Assembly: GCA_038828875.1 (NCBI GenBank)
Contig: JAWBMQ010000002.1
Coordinates: forward strand, 62,001-126,000
DNA length: 64,000 bases
Direction of reading: 5' to 3'
DNA from: JAWBMQ01 sp038828875
GTDB lineage: Archaea; Nanobdellota; Nanobdellia; Woesearchaeales; JAWBMQ01
Under the pieces are notes generated by a model. It worked only from the letters and a program-made list of their open reading frames with translations. It was not told the DNA's origin and did no database searches. Of the stretch, positions 35,509-44,210 are shown in pieces. Within the stretch, counting starts at the first letter, position 1, and every line of letters starts with the position of its first letter. The translations under genes were made by a program, and so were the position numbers.

Positions 35509-36252
35509 TTATTTCCAACAGTATTCATAATAAACACATCTATCGCAATAACTCATTCTTTCAGGAGGAGGAATCTTTTCTAACGCTTCATTCATTTGAT
35601 AAATCAATTTTTTCAATTCAATTTCATGAAATGGATTCAACAGAATTTCTTTACTTCGCGAAGGATTAATTATTTTTACTTTATTTACCATAAATCTATT
35701 ATTTTTAAGCATAATTCCATAGGCAATTGCTTGCATCAAATAACTTTCTCTTAATGTTTCAGTGGATTTTATTTCTACAGGTACTATCTCTTCGTCGTAT
35801 ATTTCAATTAAGTCTATTCTTCCACTGAGATCTAATATTTCATCTTTTATTGGAAATTCTATTTTTATTTTTGGCATTATTGCTTCAGCAAGTTCCTTTC
35901 CTTGTAGTTTTTTTACTCTATTAAATTCTCTAACTAAGTTTATTCTATTGATCATGTGGATGTTCAAAAATTTGTTTAATGAATTAATTTCATTAACTAA
36001 TTCTGGAATTTTCCTAGAAACAAAAATAATGCTGTCATTCTTCAATTTTCTATAAACAATTTCTAAATTGTTTTTTTCTAAACTAAATTCTTCTAAATAC
36101 TTTTTTTCGTTGTTGTAGAAGTACTCTAATCCTTCATGAAAAAAATTACCTAAGTCTAAACTGTATCCTTCTTCTTTTATAGAAATTTTTTTAGAAAGAG
36201 CAAACTTTCGTTTACAAAATAAAAAAGAATTTATATCAGAAACATAAAGCAT
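35509..36252 (-). CDS. Cas4-like PD-(D/E)xK exonuclease with Fe-S cluster motif
   Basis: 247 residues. It opens with the Cas4/RecB N-terminal cysteine (SFLFCKRKFAL) and has GNFFHEGLEYF. The nuclease core is GRIDLIE (Asp) then VPVEIKST (E-x-K) and QAIAYGIML. The C-terminal cysteine cluster is CDRCVYYEYCW, so four cysteines for a 4Fe-4S cluster are in place. Cas4-family enzymes are DNA exonucleases. No CRISPR repeats or other cas genes are in the window, so this is probably a stand-alone repair version, consistent with its DUF460 neighbour. Confidence 0.88.
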   Translation of the reverse strand: MLYVSDINSFLFCKRKFALSKKISIKEEGYSLDLGNFFHEGLEYFYNNEKKYLEEFSLEKNNLEIVYRKLKNDSIIFVSRKIPELVNEINSLNKFLNIHMINRINLVREFNRVKKLQGKELAEAIMPKIKIEFPIKDEILDLSGRIDLIEIYDEEIVPVEIKSTETLRESYLMQAIAYGIMLKNNRFMVNKVKIINPSRSKEILLNPFHEIELKKLIYQMNEALEKIPPPERMSYCDRCVYYEYCWK

Positions 36253-36253
36253 T

Positions 36254-36514
36254 CTATTCTTCTTCTAGATTTGGAATTCCTGATTTTGCTATTATCATTA
36301 TATCTCCTATAGATTTTACTAATTTATGTGGAATAATTACTCCTTTAGCATTAGTCATTGTTCTTTCTAGAATAGAATTTTTAGTAGCTCTTATTTTCCA
36401 ACTTAGGATCTTGTGTATATCCATAATGCATTCCTCAACTTCTCCAAAATAATCTCCGTCTTCAGTAAATACCTTAATTTCATAAACCTCAGATAAGCGT
36501 TTAACCTTTAGCAT
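36254..36514 (-). CDS. PRC-barrel domain protein
   Basis: 86 residues consisting of one PRC-barrel: KRLSEVYEIKVFTEDGDYFGEVEECIMD, then GVIIPHKLVKSIGDIMII. Such single-domain proteins are common in archaea; some (CdpB in haloarchaea) act in cell division. A Shine-Dalgarno GGTGAT lies 4 bp before the ATG. It is first in a unit with the Cas4-like and DUF460 genes, with gaps of 1 bp and about 11 bp. Confidence 0.88.
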   Translation of the reverse strand: MLKVKRLSEVYEIKVFTEDGDYFGEVEECIMDIHKILSWKIRATKNSILERTMTNAKGVIIPHKLVKSIGDIMIIAKSGIPNLEEE

Positions 36515-36628
36515 ATTATCACCTTCTATTTTTTAAGCATCTTATTATTTATAAATATTTTTATATTTAAATCTATGAATTGCATTTATTGATAAAATAT
36601 ATAAATTATAATTTTTAACTACTATTTG

Positions 36629-38701
36629 ATGAATTCATTAAATTATTTAACTGATTATGAAGTTTTAAAAGATTTGAAATCTTCCTTAGATAGCAAAGTA
36701 AAGCTCTATCTTTACAATCCTGAACAAAATGAATTTATTACTGAAATTTTTTCGATAAATTATTCTATTCCTAGCTATTATGTCAAGGATTCTGATAAAG
36801 TTGTTAAAGCGATAAACAATTTAAAAAGAGATTACGAAAAATATCTTAGTTTTTTATCAGAGAGATATGATGATTTTTTCTATAAGCAAAAAAAAGCAAT
36901 GATTGATAATGATATTAAACTTATTAAGGTAAAAGATGGAAAGTATTCAAAATTTTTGTTAACTTTACCTAATCTTCCGAAAGAGATGATTGAAAAGAGT
37001 CTTAAAGGAATTTTTCAAATACATAACTCATATCATGATTTCTTAAGATATCATTTAGAGTATCCTTTTTCAAAGATAGTTATAAAAGATGAAAAATATC
37101 TAAACTATAAATATTTTTACTTAGATAAATTTACAGATGAAGACTATAGCAAATTAAGTTCTTTTAAATCATTAGCAATTAATGCAGAATTTGACAATTC
37201 TATAAAAATTTCATTTTATGATGGCAAAGAATATGCAGAATTCTCAACTAAAGCAAGAAACGATGAAAAATTCTTTGAAGATATTTTAGCATATTATAAT
37301 AAAAATAATCCTTTTTTTATTTATACATACAATTTTTCTTTATTTTACCAATCTTTAAATCTTAATGAAGCAAATATGCTAAGATTAGGCATAAACAATG
37401 AAAATTTAAAATATTATGGAAAATCACAAAATCTTAAATTATATTTGATTCCAGGAAAAGTAGATATTGATTTGTGGCTTATGAAAAATATACTTTCTTT
37501 TGATATTTTTGAAAAATTTGATTCTTTAGATGAAAAAAACAAAACAATTGCAATTTACAATTCTTCAGAAGAAATAAAAGAAGAACTAATTTATCTATCA
37601 AAACTTTACAATCTGTCGCCTAATGAACTAGCTTTTCATGGTGCAAAAAGAAGAGTTTCTGATTTTTTCATGAAACACGGTTATTTCAAGAAATATTATC
37701 CAAAGGTTAAGCCATACAATGATTATGCATTAGGAAATAATTCAAAGGAGCCACTTCTTTTTAGAGATTTTGATCATAATCGATATTTACAGAAATTAAG
37801 AAATAAACCAATAATCTACAAAGGAGGTTTATTTTATGCTGATGTGGTTAATTTTTATCCACTTCAAAATGTTTTCAAGGATTTAATTTCATTGGAAAAC
37901 AAAAAGTTTCAAAATAAAGAAGTTGTTCGAAGAGAATTAGAACACATCGCCAGTTATCCTTTTTTCTTGTTCTTATTTGATTCTGAAAAAGCTAAGAAAG
38001 AGTTTGATTTGAAAATTAAAGAAAAGATAAATCAAAAAGATTATGTTGAGTTTTATTTAACTATGTTGAAAAATAAGATAAACAATTTAGAAGGAATAAT
38101 AAATTTCAATGATGAAGAATTTGTTTTTGAAAATTTCTACAAAATAGTTAAAGATCCTCTTGAAAACAATGACTTTTTACCAAAATATTCAGCTTTAGTT
38201 TTGAGTTTTGATCAAGGAAAATATATTTTAGCTAATGAAAATAAATTAAAATTTAGAGGATTTAATTTAAACAATAAAACAGAATATGAAAAAGAAATGA
38301 TCCTTTCATTTTTAGAAGATCTTATGATAAAGAAAGATCTCAATGCAGCATTTTCGAACTTAGATTTTAAAATTCAAAATATTTATAATTCCTCATTTAT
38401 TCAAAAATTTTATCATAAGAAAACTTTACAAAGTGATGAAGTAGAAAAATTTTTGCAAGAAAATTCCTCCTTTTTTGAAGATTATAAAATTGAAGGAGAT
38501 GAAGTGAAAGTTATATACTATTTACTTAAAAAAGATCAATTCCTTAAGGATTTTTATTCATCAACAAACATTTTAAACAAAATTTTGAAATCGTTAGGTG
38601 TTGATAATTTGAATAGTTTGCATAATAGAAAATATCTAAAAGAGGTAATTTTTTCATTGTATAACTCTATAAAACAATCCGAAAGCTTAAAACTTTTTTA
38701 A
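36629..38701 (+). CDS. Degenerate family-B DNA polymerase homologue, probably inactive
   Basis: 690 residues that follow the archaeal PolB order end to end, aligned by eye. N-terminal domain: NYSIPSYYVKDSDKVVKAI matches the EPYFYALLKDD region. Exo I: LAINAEF for LAFDIET, so the Asp is lost (N185, E187 kept). Exo II: IYTYNFSLFY for ITYNGDNFD, Asp lost. Exo III: YNSSEE for YxxxD. The pre-palm NELAFHGAKRRVSDFFMK…YYPKVKP matches the helix before motif A. Motif A: YADVVNFYPL for DFxSLYPS (D405 kept). Motif C: FNDEEFVF for YGDTDSLF (D495, E497). Only ~90 residues lie between A and C, about 45 fewer than usual, and no motif B is seen. The C-terminus ILNKILKSLGVDNL resembles the thumb end. A TATA lies ~25 bp upstream; the 3' gap to the HD-GYP gene is 2 bp. 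Confidence 0.72.
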   Translation: MNSLNYLTDYEVLKDLKSSLDSKVKLYLYNPEQNEFITEIFSINYSIPSYYVKDSDKVVKAINNLKRDYEKYLSFLSERYDDFFYKQKKAMIDNDIKLIKVKDGKYSKFLLTLPNLPKEMIEKSLKGIFQIHNSYHDFLRYHLEYPFSKIVIKDEKYLNYKYFYLDKFTDEDYSKLSSFKSLAINAEFDNSIKISFYDGKEYAEFSTKARNDEKFFEDILAYYNKNNPFFIYTYNFSLFYQSLNLNEANMLRLGINNENLKYYGKSQNLKLYLIPGKVDIDLWLMKNILSFDIFEKFDSLDEKNKTIAIYNSSEEIKEELIYLSKLYNLSPNELAFHGAKRRVSDFFMKHGYFKKYYPKVKPYNDYALGNNSKEPLLFRDFDHNRYLQKLRNKPIIYKGGLFYADVVNFYPLQNVFKDLISLENKKFQNKEVVRRELEHIASYPFFLFLFDSEKAKKEFDLKIKEKINQKDYVEFYLTMLKNKINNLEGIINFNDEEFVFENFYKIVKDPLENNDFLPKYSALVLSFDQGKYILANENKLKFRGFNLNNKTEYEKEMILSFLEDLMIKKDLNAAFSNLDFKIQNIYNSSFIQKFYHKKTLQSDEVEKFLQENSSFFEDYKIEGDEVKVIYYLLKKDQFLKDFYSSTNILNKILKSLGVDNLNSLHNRKYLKEVIFSLYNSIKQSESLKLF

Positions 38702-38703
38702 AA

Positions 38704-40221
38704 ATGAAAACATCACAATATAATGAAATTGTTGTAAACTTTTTGAATAGATTAGAAAGTAGATTAGAAAGAATAGTTAATAATAACATAGAAAAATATC
38801 AATTCTTTAAAGATGTATTATCTGATTTGATTGATTTAATACCTACTGCTGAGAAAGGTACAGCCTGGGAATATCGAGATGATTTTAAAGTTTGCATAGC
38901 ACAACAGGGTTATAGTGATGAATTTATTGAAAAATTAATACTTCATCAAGATTGCGATGATTTTTTTAAAAAGGAATTCGATTCTCAAATTGTTGAAACT
39001 ACTATTGTAAATACATCGCAATCAAAAATATCTAATGCACCTCAAGAAGTAAAAAAGATGTTTGATACTTATGTTCCAAAAAAGGAATTCAAAACGTTGA
39101 GAGGAACTGTAAATCTTGATAATCAAAATTTTTATGAAATTTATTTAGATAATTTTTCAAATAAACAATACTCTCAGGAGGAAATTAAAATATTTTCAAC
39201 CTATCTTAAGTTAACTGAATTATTTTTAAGAGAATATTCTCTTAAACATGAGTTAAAGTTAAAAAATAAAAAAATAGAATCGTTGATAAGTTCTTTGCCA
39301 ATAGTTTTTGCTGAATTTGATCAAAATTTAAATTTGAAATCTGGGAATAAAGCATTATATGAAAATTTTTCTAATTTTTTAAAGGACAATCAATTTAATT
39401 TTTTAAATATACATAAAAATGTATCTAATAAAGTTCAAAAAGTAATTTCTGAGCTACAAAAGAACAAAATAGTATCTTTAGATTTTTATACAGAACAAGA
39501 TGATAAAAGAAAATACTATAATTCAATAATAATTCCATTTGTTTTTGAAAACGAAACTTCATATTATGTTTTTATTCAAGACAACACTTTAAAGTATAGA
39601 GAAAGACAAACTTTCATAAATTCTTTAGAAGCTTTAGCTAAGATTTTAGCAACAATGGCTGAATACTATACTCAAGACACTCAAGAACACATTGAACGAA
39701 TGAGAAACTATGCAGAAACATTTTGTAAAATTCTGCACATAAAGAACGAAGCATATTTTGTAGGAATTAAATTAGGAGCAATGTTGCATGATATTGGAAA
39801 ATTTAGAATAGATCCTAGAGTTTTAAATAAGCCCTCAAGATTAACCAAAGAAGAATTTGAATACATAAAAATGCATGTTAATTATGGTATTGAAATGCTA
39901 ACTCCTTTTGAAGAATACATCTCTAAGATAGATAAGCAAAGTTTCAAAAAAACATTATACAATATTGTAAGAAACATAATTCTTTATCATCATGAAAATT
40001 ACGATGGAACCGGTTATTTAGGTTTAGAAAAAATACAGATCCCTTTTGAAGCAAGATTTGTTCATATCATTGATGTTTATGATGCTTTAACCCATAAGAG
40101 AGTTTACAAAGATAAGTATTCTCAAGATGAAGCATTGGAAATTATGTTGAATGAAAAAGAAAAATACGATCCTTTTCTTTTAAAAATCTTTATAGAAAAT
40201 AAATCTATGTTTCCACCATAA
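38704..40221 (+). CDS. HD-GYP domain protein with GAF- and PAS-like sensor regions
   Basis: 505 residues. The C-terminal ~200 residues are a full HD-GYP domain: H329, HDIGK (H362-D363), MHVNYG (H391), HHENYDGTGY (429-438), IPFEARFVHIIDVYDALT and RVYKDKYSQDEALEIM. The signature GYP is here GTGY followed by Leu. The N-terminal part has a GAF-like region (~35-185) and a PAS-like region (~190-295). HD-GYP proteins hydrolyse cyclic dinucleotides, classically c-di-GMP, and are mostly bacterial, so an archaeal copy is unusual and may come from transfer. It sits in a probable operon between the PolB-like and MutS-like genes. Confidence 0.9.
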   Translation: MKTSQYNEIVVNFLNRLESRLERIVNNNIEKYQFFKDVLSDLIDLIPTAEKGTAWEYRDDFKVCIAQQGYSDEFIEKLILHQDCDDFFKKEFDSQIVETTIVNTSQSKISNAPQEVKKMFDTYVPKKEFKTLRGTVNLDNQNFYEIYLDNFSNKQYSQEEIKIFSTYLKLTELFLREYSLKHELKLKNKKIESLISSLPIVFAEFDQNLNLKSGNKALYENFSNFLKDNQFNFLNIHKNVSNKVQKVISELQKNKIVSLDFYTEQDDKRKYYNSIIIPFVFENETSYYVFIQDNTLKYRERQTFINSLEALAKILATMAEYYTQDTQEHIERMRNYAETFCKILHIKNEAYFVGIKLGAMLHDIGKFRIDPRVLNKPSRLTKEEFEYIKMHVNYGIEMLTPFEEYISKIDKQSFKKTLYNIVRNIILYHHENYDGTGYLGLEKIQIPFEARFVHIIDVYDALTHKRVYKDKYSQDEALEIMLNEKEKYDPFLLKIFIENKSMFPP

Positions 40222-40256
40222 AAATAAATATAAATTAAAGGAAATACTCTTCTTAT

Positions 40257-41957
40257 ATGGAATTTTTTGATTTTGAAAATTCAACTATTGTAGAAATTGA
40301 GAAGTATTTTGAAAGTTTAACTAATGCAAGGAAGATAAATCTTCTAAAAACAGAAGATGCAAAGAAGCTATATCAAAAAATCTTGACTATTTTAAAATCT
40401 TTTTTTCAAACAAATTATTCAAAAAATAAATTTCATCTTTTTTACTTTACCGATAATATAGAGGAACTTAAAAGAAGGCATGAATTTATTCAAGAGTGCT
40501 TAAATTTGGAATTAGATGATTTGAAAATAAAGGAAATAAAGTTGCCTAATTTAGCTGTAAAAAATGTAGCATTTATAACTACAGATTATGAAAAATATAA
40601 GCAGTTAATTGAGAAATACAAGAATTTTCCAATATTTTACGTAGAATCCAATCAAGATTTAATTATAGCTAAAGATTATGTTCAAATTAGAACAGATTCC
40701 TATGAAGTTGCAAATTTACTTAACAATGCAGTTTTTTCAGAAGAACCATTTCCTGAATATCATATCAATAGATTACTCTACATTTTAGAAGAATTAAAAT
40801 CGATTAAACCATATTTATCTGAAAAATTAGTAATAAAAATATCAAAGTTAGAAGAATTCAATTTCAACTTTATCGATTTAAGGTCTTTAATAAGAAACAA
40901 ATTAGATGAAATAAATAAAAATATACTTCAAAGAATAAAGCAAGAGCAATTCGATGGAACTGAGTTGTTAAATGTAATCTCATCAGGTACTTCTGATAAA
41001 ATAAAAAAGTATCTTTATGAAGAAATTGAAGTTTTGGAAAAAGAATTAAAAGATAAACAAATCAACATAAACCTTTCTTTTATAGAGCTTAAACTTCCAT
41101 TAACGATAAATGAGCAAGATTTTGAGCAAGAAGTTAATGCTTTTGAAATTAATCAAATGTATCATTATTTTAATGAGGTAAATAAACTATATAGCATTAT
41201 AGGTAATAGCGATGAATTTATTCAAGAAATCAAATCAGAAATTTATGAATTAGATTTTAAGTTAGGAATAAAAAACATTGTGAAGCATTTTGATTTGAAA
41301 AAGCCTGAGTTTAGTAACAAAGGATTTTCCATAAAACAAGGAAAAAATATATTTTTGCTTGCAGAAAATATTGAAGTTGAGAAAATTGATTATGATGTTA
41401 ATGTGGATTCAGTATTGTTGACCGGTGCAAACAGTGGTGGAAAAACTACTTTGCTTCAATTAATTTTTCAGGTTCATGTTTTAGCAATGATGGGTTTCTA
41501 TGTACCTGGAAACGTACAATTAAGTATTTATGATGAAATTTATTACTTTTCAAAACCAACAGGAAAAACAGATGCAGGTGCTTTTGAAACTTTATTACGA
41601 ACATTTTCAAAGATTCCTAAGGAAAATAAAAAACTAATTTTAGCAGATGAAATTGAAGCAATAACTGAACCAGGTGCAGCAGCTAAAATTTTGATAAGTA
41701 TATTGAAATGGTTTAAAAATACTGAAAGTTTGGTAATCATTGTAACACATTTAGCTGAAGATATAAAAAAGTATTTAGAACCAGGAATGAGAATTGACGG
41801 AATTCAAGCAATTGGAATTGATAATGGAAAATTGATAGTTAACAGAAGTCCTTTGAAGGGAGTAGTTGCTAAATCTACTCCAGAGTTAATAGTTCAAAAG
41901 TTAAAAGATCAAGATCCTTTCTTTGAATTTATCTTCAAAAATTTGAAAGAATTATAG
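40257..41957 (+). CDS. MutS-family ATPase lacking the mismatch-binding domain
   Basis: 566 residues. The C-terminal ABC-type MutS ATPase is clear: Walker A LLTGANSGGKTTLLQ (~386-400), DEIYYF, an AGAFETLLRTFS signature-like helix, Walker B LILADEIEA (~460) and VTHLAE. About 340 N-terminal residues are helical and correspond to lever/clamp regions; there is no F-x-E mismatch-reading motif. This fits the archaeal MutS2/MutS-like group (COG1193 type) with a role in recombination control or repair rather than classical mismatch correction. There is no Smr domain at the end. It is the third gene of the locus. Confidence 0.88.
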   Translation: MEFFDFENSTIVEIEKYFESLTNARKINLLKTEDAKKLYQKILTILKSFFQTNYSKNKFHLFYFTDNIEELKRRHEFIQECLNLELDDLKIKEIKLPNLAVKNVAFITTDYEKYKQLIEKYKNFPIFYVESNQDLIIAKDYVQIRTDSYEVANLLNNAVFSEEPFPEYHINRLLYILEELKSIKPYLSEKLVIKISKLEEFNFNFIDLRSLIRNKLDEINKNILQRIKQEQFDGTELLNVISSGTSDKIKKYLYEEIEVLEKELKDKQININLSFIELKLPLTINEQDFEQEVNAFEINQMYHYFNEVNKLYSIIGNSDEFIQEIKSEIYELDFKLGIKNIVKHFDLKKPEFSNKGFSIKQGKNIFLLAENIEVEKIDYDVNVDSVLLTGANSGGKTTLLQLIFQVHVLAMMGFYVPGNVQLSIYDEIYYFSKPTGKTDAGAFETLLRTFSKIPKENKKLILADEIEAITEPGAAAKILISILKWFKNTESLVIIVTHLAEDIKKYLEPGMRIDGIQAIGIDNGKLIVNRSPLKGVVAKSTPELIVQKLKDQDPFFEFIFKNLKEL

Positions 41958-41963
41958 AAACAA

Positions 41964-42869
41964 TTATAGAAACAATTTAGTTAAAGTTAAACTTAAGAAC
42001 ATGAAAAATGTTAAGTAAGGAATTGCAGGATAAAATTTATCTTTTTCTGAAAATTTGAAGATTAATGTTAAGCCAATCAAACTTCCTAAAATTACGCTTA
42101 TTCCATAAATCCATCCAAAGTTTATTGCCATATATGATGCTAAAATCATTGGAAAAGCAATGTCTCCTCCACCAAGTATAGCACTTTTAGTTTCAACTTT
42201 TTTTATTACATAGATTTTATCATCATTTATTTCTTTATTCATAGAAACATTAGAAGAGTTAATTTCTTCTTTCAAATTTTCATTTTTTTCAAGGTTTGGA
42301 TTGTAATCTATCTGTAAGCCTGAAAACGAAGAAACTTCCATTTGAGAATTAGCCATGAGAATCATATGCTTTGTAATTCTTACAGAAATAAAATCATAAA
42401 TAGATAGAATAATTAAAAGGATTATTAAATATTTAAAATTAAAAAGTGGTAAGATCATTGCTACAAAACCTGCATACATAAATGCTTCAGTAAGATTTCT
42501 TAAAGAGGTTTTTCTTACAAAATAAAGCAATATAGCAAAAATTATTGCTAAAAGATCTACCCAAAGTTGAGGAAATTTCAAAATGCTAAATACTAATGTT
42601 AAAGTCAAATAAAATGCAACAATGATACTTATTTTAGTCCAAAACATAATGGGCTTTCTAAATTTTTTCAAACTGAGAATTATAAAAGCAATAGTGACTA
42701 ACAAGAATAAAATAATAAACCAATTTAGAGAACCTTGAGCACTTTCATTGCTAGGTGCAGTATAATTTTCAACAGTAGAATAGTATTTTGTAATAAGTAA
42801 AACAGAAAAGACTTGAATAATCAAAAAGTATAGCAATAGCAAAATTATTACGTTTTTAGGGTGTTTCAT
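41964..42869 (-). CDS. Presenilin/SPP-type intramembrane aspartyl protease (A22)
   Basis: 301 residues, nine likely membrane helices. The catalytic aspartates are in their canonical motifs: Tyr158-Asp159 (LSIYDFIS) in TM6 and GGGD236 (ILGGGDIAFP) in TM7, with the PAL-type motif PAIPYL (281-286) in the last helix. The TM6-TM7 loop (~175-225) is polar and Asn/Glu-rich. The enzyme cleaves transmembrane peptides, such as leftover signal peptides. It is the downstream gene of a two-gene unit (1-bp gap) with an orphan-family protein. Confidence 0.93.
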   Translation of the reverse strand: MKHPKNVIILLLLYFLIIQVFSVLLITKYYSTVENYTAPSNESAQGSLNWFIILFLLVTIAFIILSLKKFRKPIMFWTKISIIVAFYLTLTLVFSILKFPQLWVDLLAIIFAILLYFVRKTSLRNLTEAFMYAGFVAMILPLFNFKYLIILLIILSIYDFISVRITKHMILMANSQMEVSSFSGLQIDYNPNLEKNENLKEEINSSNVSMNKEINDDKIYVIKKVETKSAILGGGDIAFPMILASYMAINFGWIYGISVILGSLIGLTLIFKFSEKDKFYPAIPYLTFFMFLSLTLTKLFL

Positions 42870-42870
42870 T

Positions 42871-44103
42871 TTATTCTAAATTTTCAAAATACCTTTTTAT
42901 TTCTTTATTCTTTAATTGTTTATAAAAGTTTGCTAAAATTTCGAAATAATTGAGTTCTTTAGAATAATATTTTAATAGTTTATTAACTTCATTTTTGTAA
43001 AAAAGTTCAGTAGTTATAAATTTGTAAAATCTTTTTTCATCATTTTTAGTTTTAAAAATTATTATATTGTTATCATTTAATTCTTCATTTATAACATCAA
43101 CAATTTGAAAGAAGTATTTTTTTAGATTTTTGTTATCATGTTTTTTAATTTCTTTCAAATATTTGTTATTTTCATTCGTCAATAATTCTACTGTTTTTTC
43201 GAGCAATGCATTTGCTTTGTAATTAAAGTAAATGAAAAATTTGCTATAAAATCTCATAAATTCTACAATTTCTTTATTGCTAACATTCAAATTTTCTTGT
43301 ACATCTTTTTTTAGATAAAATAAATAATAGGGAAAATTTTTTTCAGCATCGATATTTTTAATTTTCCTTAAATATTTTAAGACATCGTTATATTCTTGAG
43401 TTATTTTATCTTCAACAATTTTAATCATTTTTTCTCTTTTTGTTTGATCCATATTGTAGAAATCAGCAAAATCGAATTTTTTCAAAGTATCTAGGAATAA
43501 ACAGCTTAGTAAAAGGTTATAGGAAGGATTTTCTGATAACTTATCTTTTTGGATTTCATTTTCATAACTTAAAATTTTTTCAAGATCAATTTCGTTGTTT
43601 TTTTTGTTATAAAATTTCATTACATAATAAATTCCTTCTACATTTCCATAGCTTGGTTTTCTTTGTTTTTCATAATCAATTATCATTTCAACCAATTTTT
43701 TAGCTTTTTCTGAATTCAAAATTTCATCATACTTTAGCTTAATATCTTGTAATTTTCCATTTGAATTTTGTTGAATGAACTTAAAAATGTTATAGATATC
43801 TTTTATGAATTTTACTTTTTCTCTATTTTTAGCAAATACAAAATCAACATCATAACTATAACTTTCAATATTTTCGTTAGATTTTCCATTTTTGTAGTAA
43901 AATATATTTAAATCGAAAATTTTGTATTGAAATTTATCTTTTGGATTAACAACAATTTCAGATTTAGTTAGATAAGCAAAATTGTCGCTAAAAGAGTTTA
44001 ATTTTTCCTTTTTGACATACTTTTCTATGCTTTTCAGAGTTTTTTTCGAATTATTAAATAGAGAAAAATGATTATCGTAAATGAAAATTTTATCAATGAA
44101 CAT
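42871..44103 (-). CDS. Orphan-family protein (member A of three)
   Basis: 410 residues, helical, Lys/Asn/Tyr-rich, without signal peptide. By eye it shares blocks with the proteins at 59.5 and 60.8 kb: a [F/R]xxxIYNxxKxI block near 105-115 and GIYYVMKFYNKKN…SENPSYNLLLSCLFLDTL at ~150-210, which matches GIYNLIYFARDH…NNPTQDLALASYYSLF in member B. The C-terminal third does not show the GI[L/L]xY repeat seen in B and C. The family looks lineage-specific and fast-evolving. It heads a transcript with the presenilin-type protease. Function unknown. Confidence 0.6.
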   Translation of the reverse strand: MFIDKIFIYDNHFSLFNNSKKTLKSIEKYVKKEKLNSFSDNFAYLTKSEIVVNPKDKFQYKIFDLNIFYYKNGKSNENIESYSYDVDFVFAKNREKVKFIKDIYNIFKFIQQNSNGKLQDIKLKYDEILNSEKAKKLVEMIIDYEKQRKPSYGNVEGIYYVMKFYNKKNNEIDLEKILSYENEIQKDKLSENPSYNLLLSCLFLDTLKKFDFADFYNMDQTKREKMIKIVEDKITQEYNDVLKYLRKIKNIDAEKNFPYYLFYLKKDVQENLNVSNKEIVEFMRFYSKFFIYFNYKANALLEKTVELLTNENNKYLKEIKKHDNKNLKKYFFQIVDVINEELNDNNIIIFKTKNDEKRFYKFITTELFYKNEVNKLLKYYSKELNYFEILANFYKQLKNKEIKRYFENLE

Positions 44104-44210
44104 TTTGTTTTTGAAATAAAAATTTTTTTAATAAAATTTATGATTTTAAAATTTTTAATTAACCGAAAAATACCAAAAAATATTTAACTAACCAATGTTT
44201 ATTTTTTCTA

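Noticed and set aside
35509..36252. Cas4-like gene as a sign of a CRISPR-Cas system
   Set aside because: No repeat-spacer array and no other cas gene were seen anywhere in the window; stand-alone Cas4 relatives are common in archaea.
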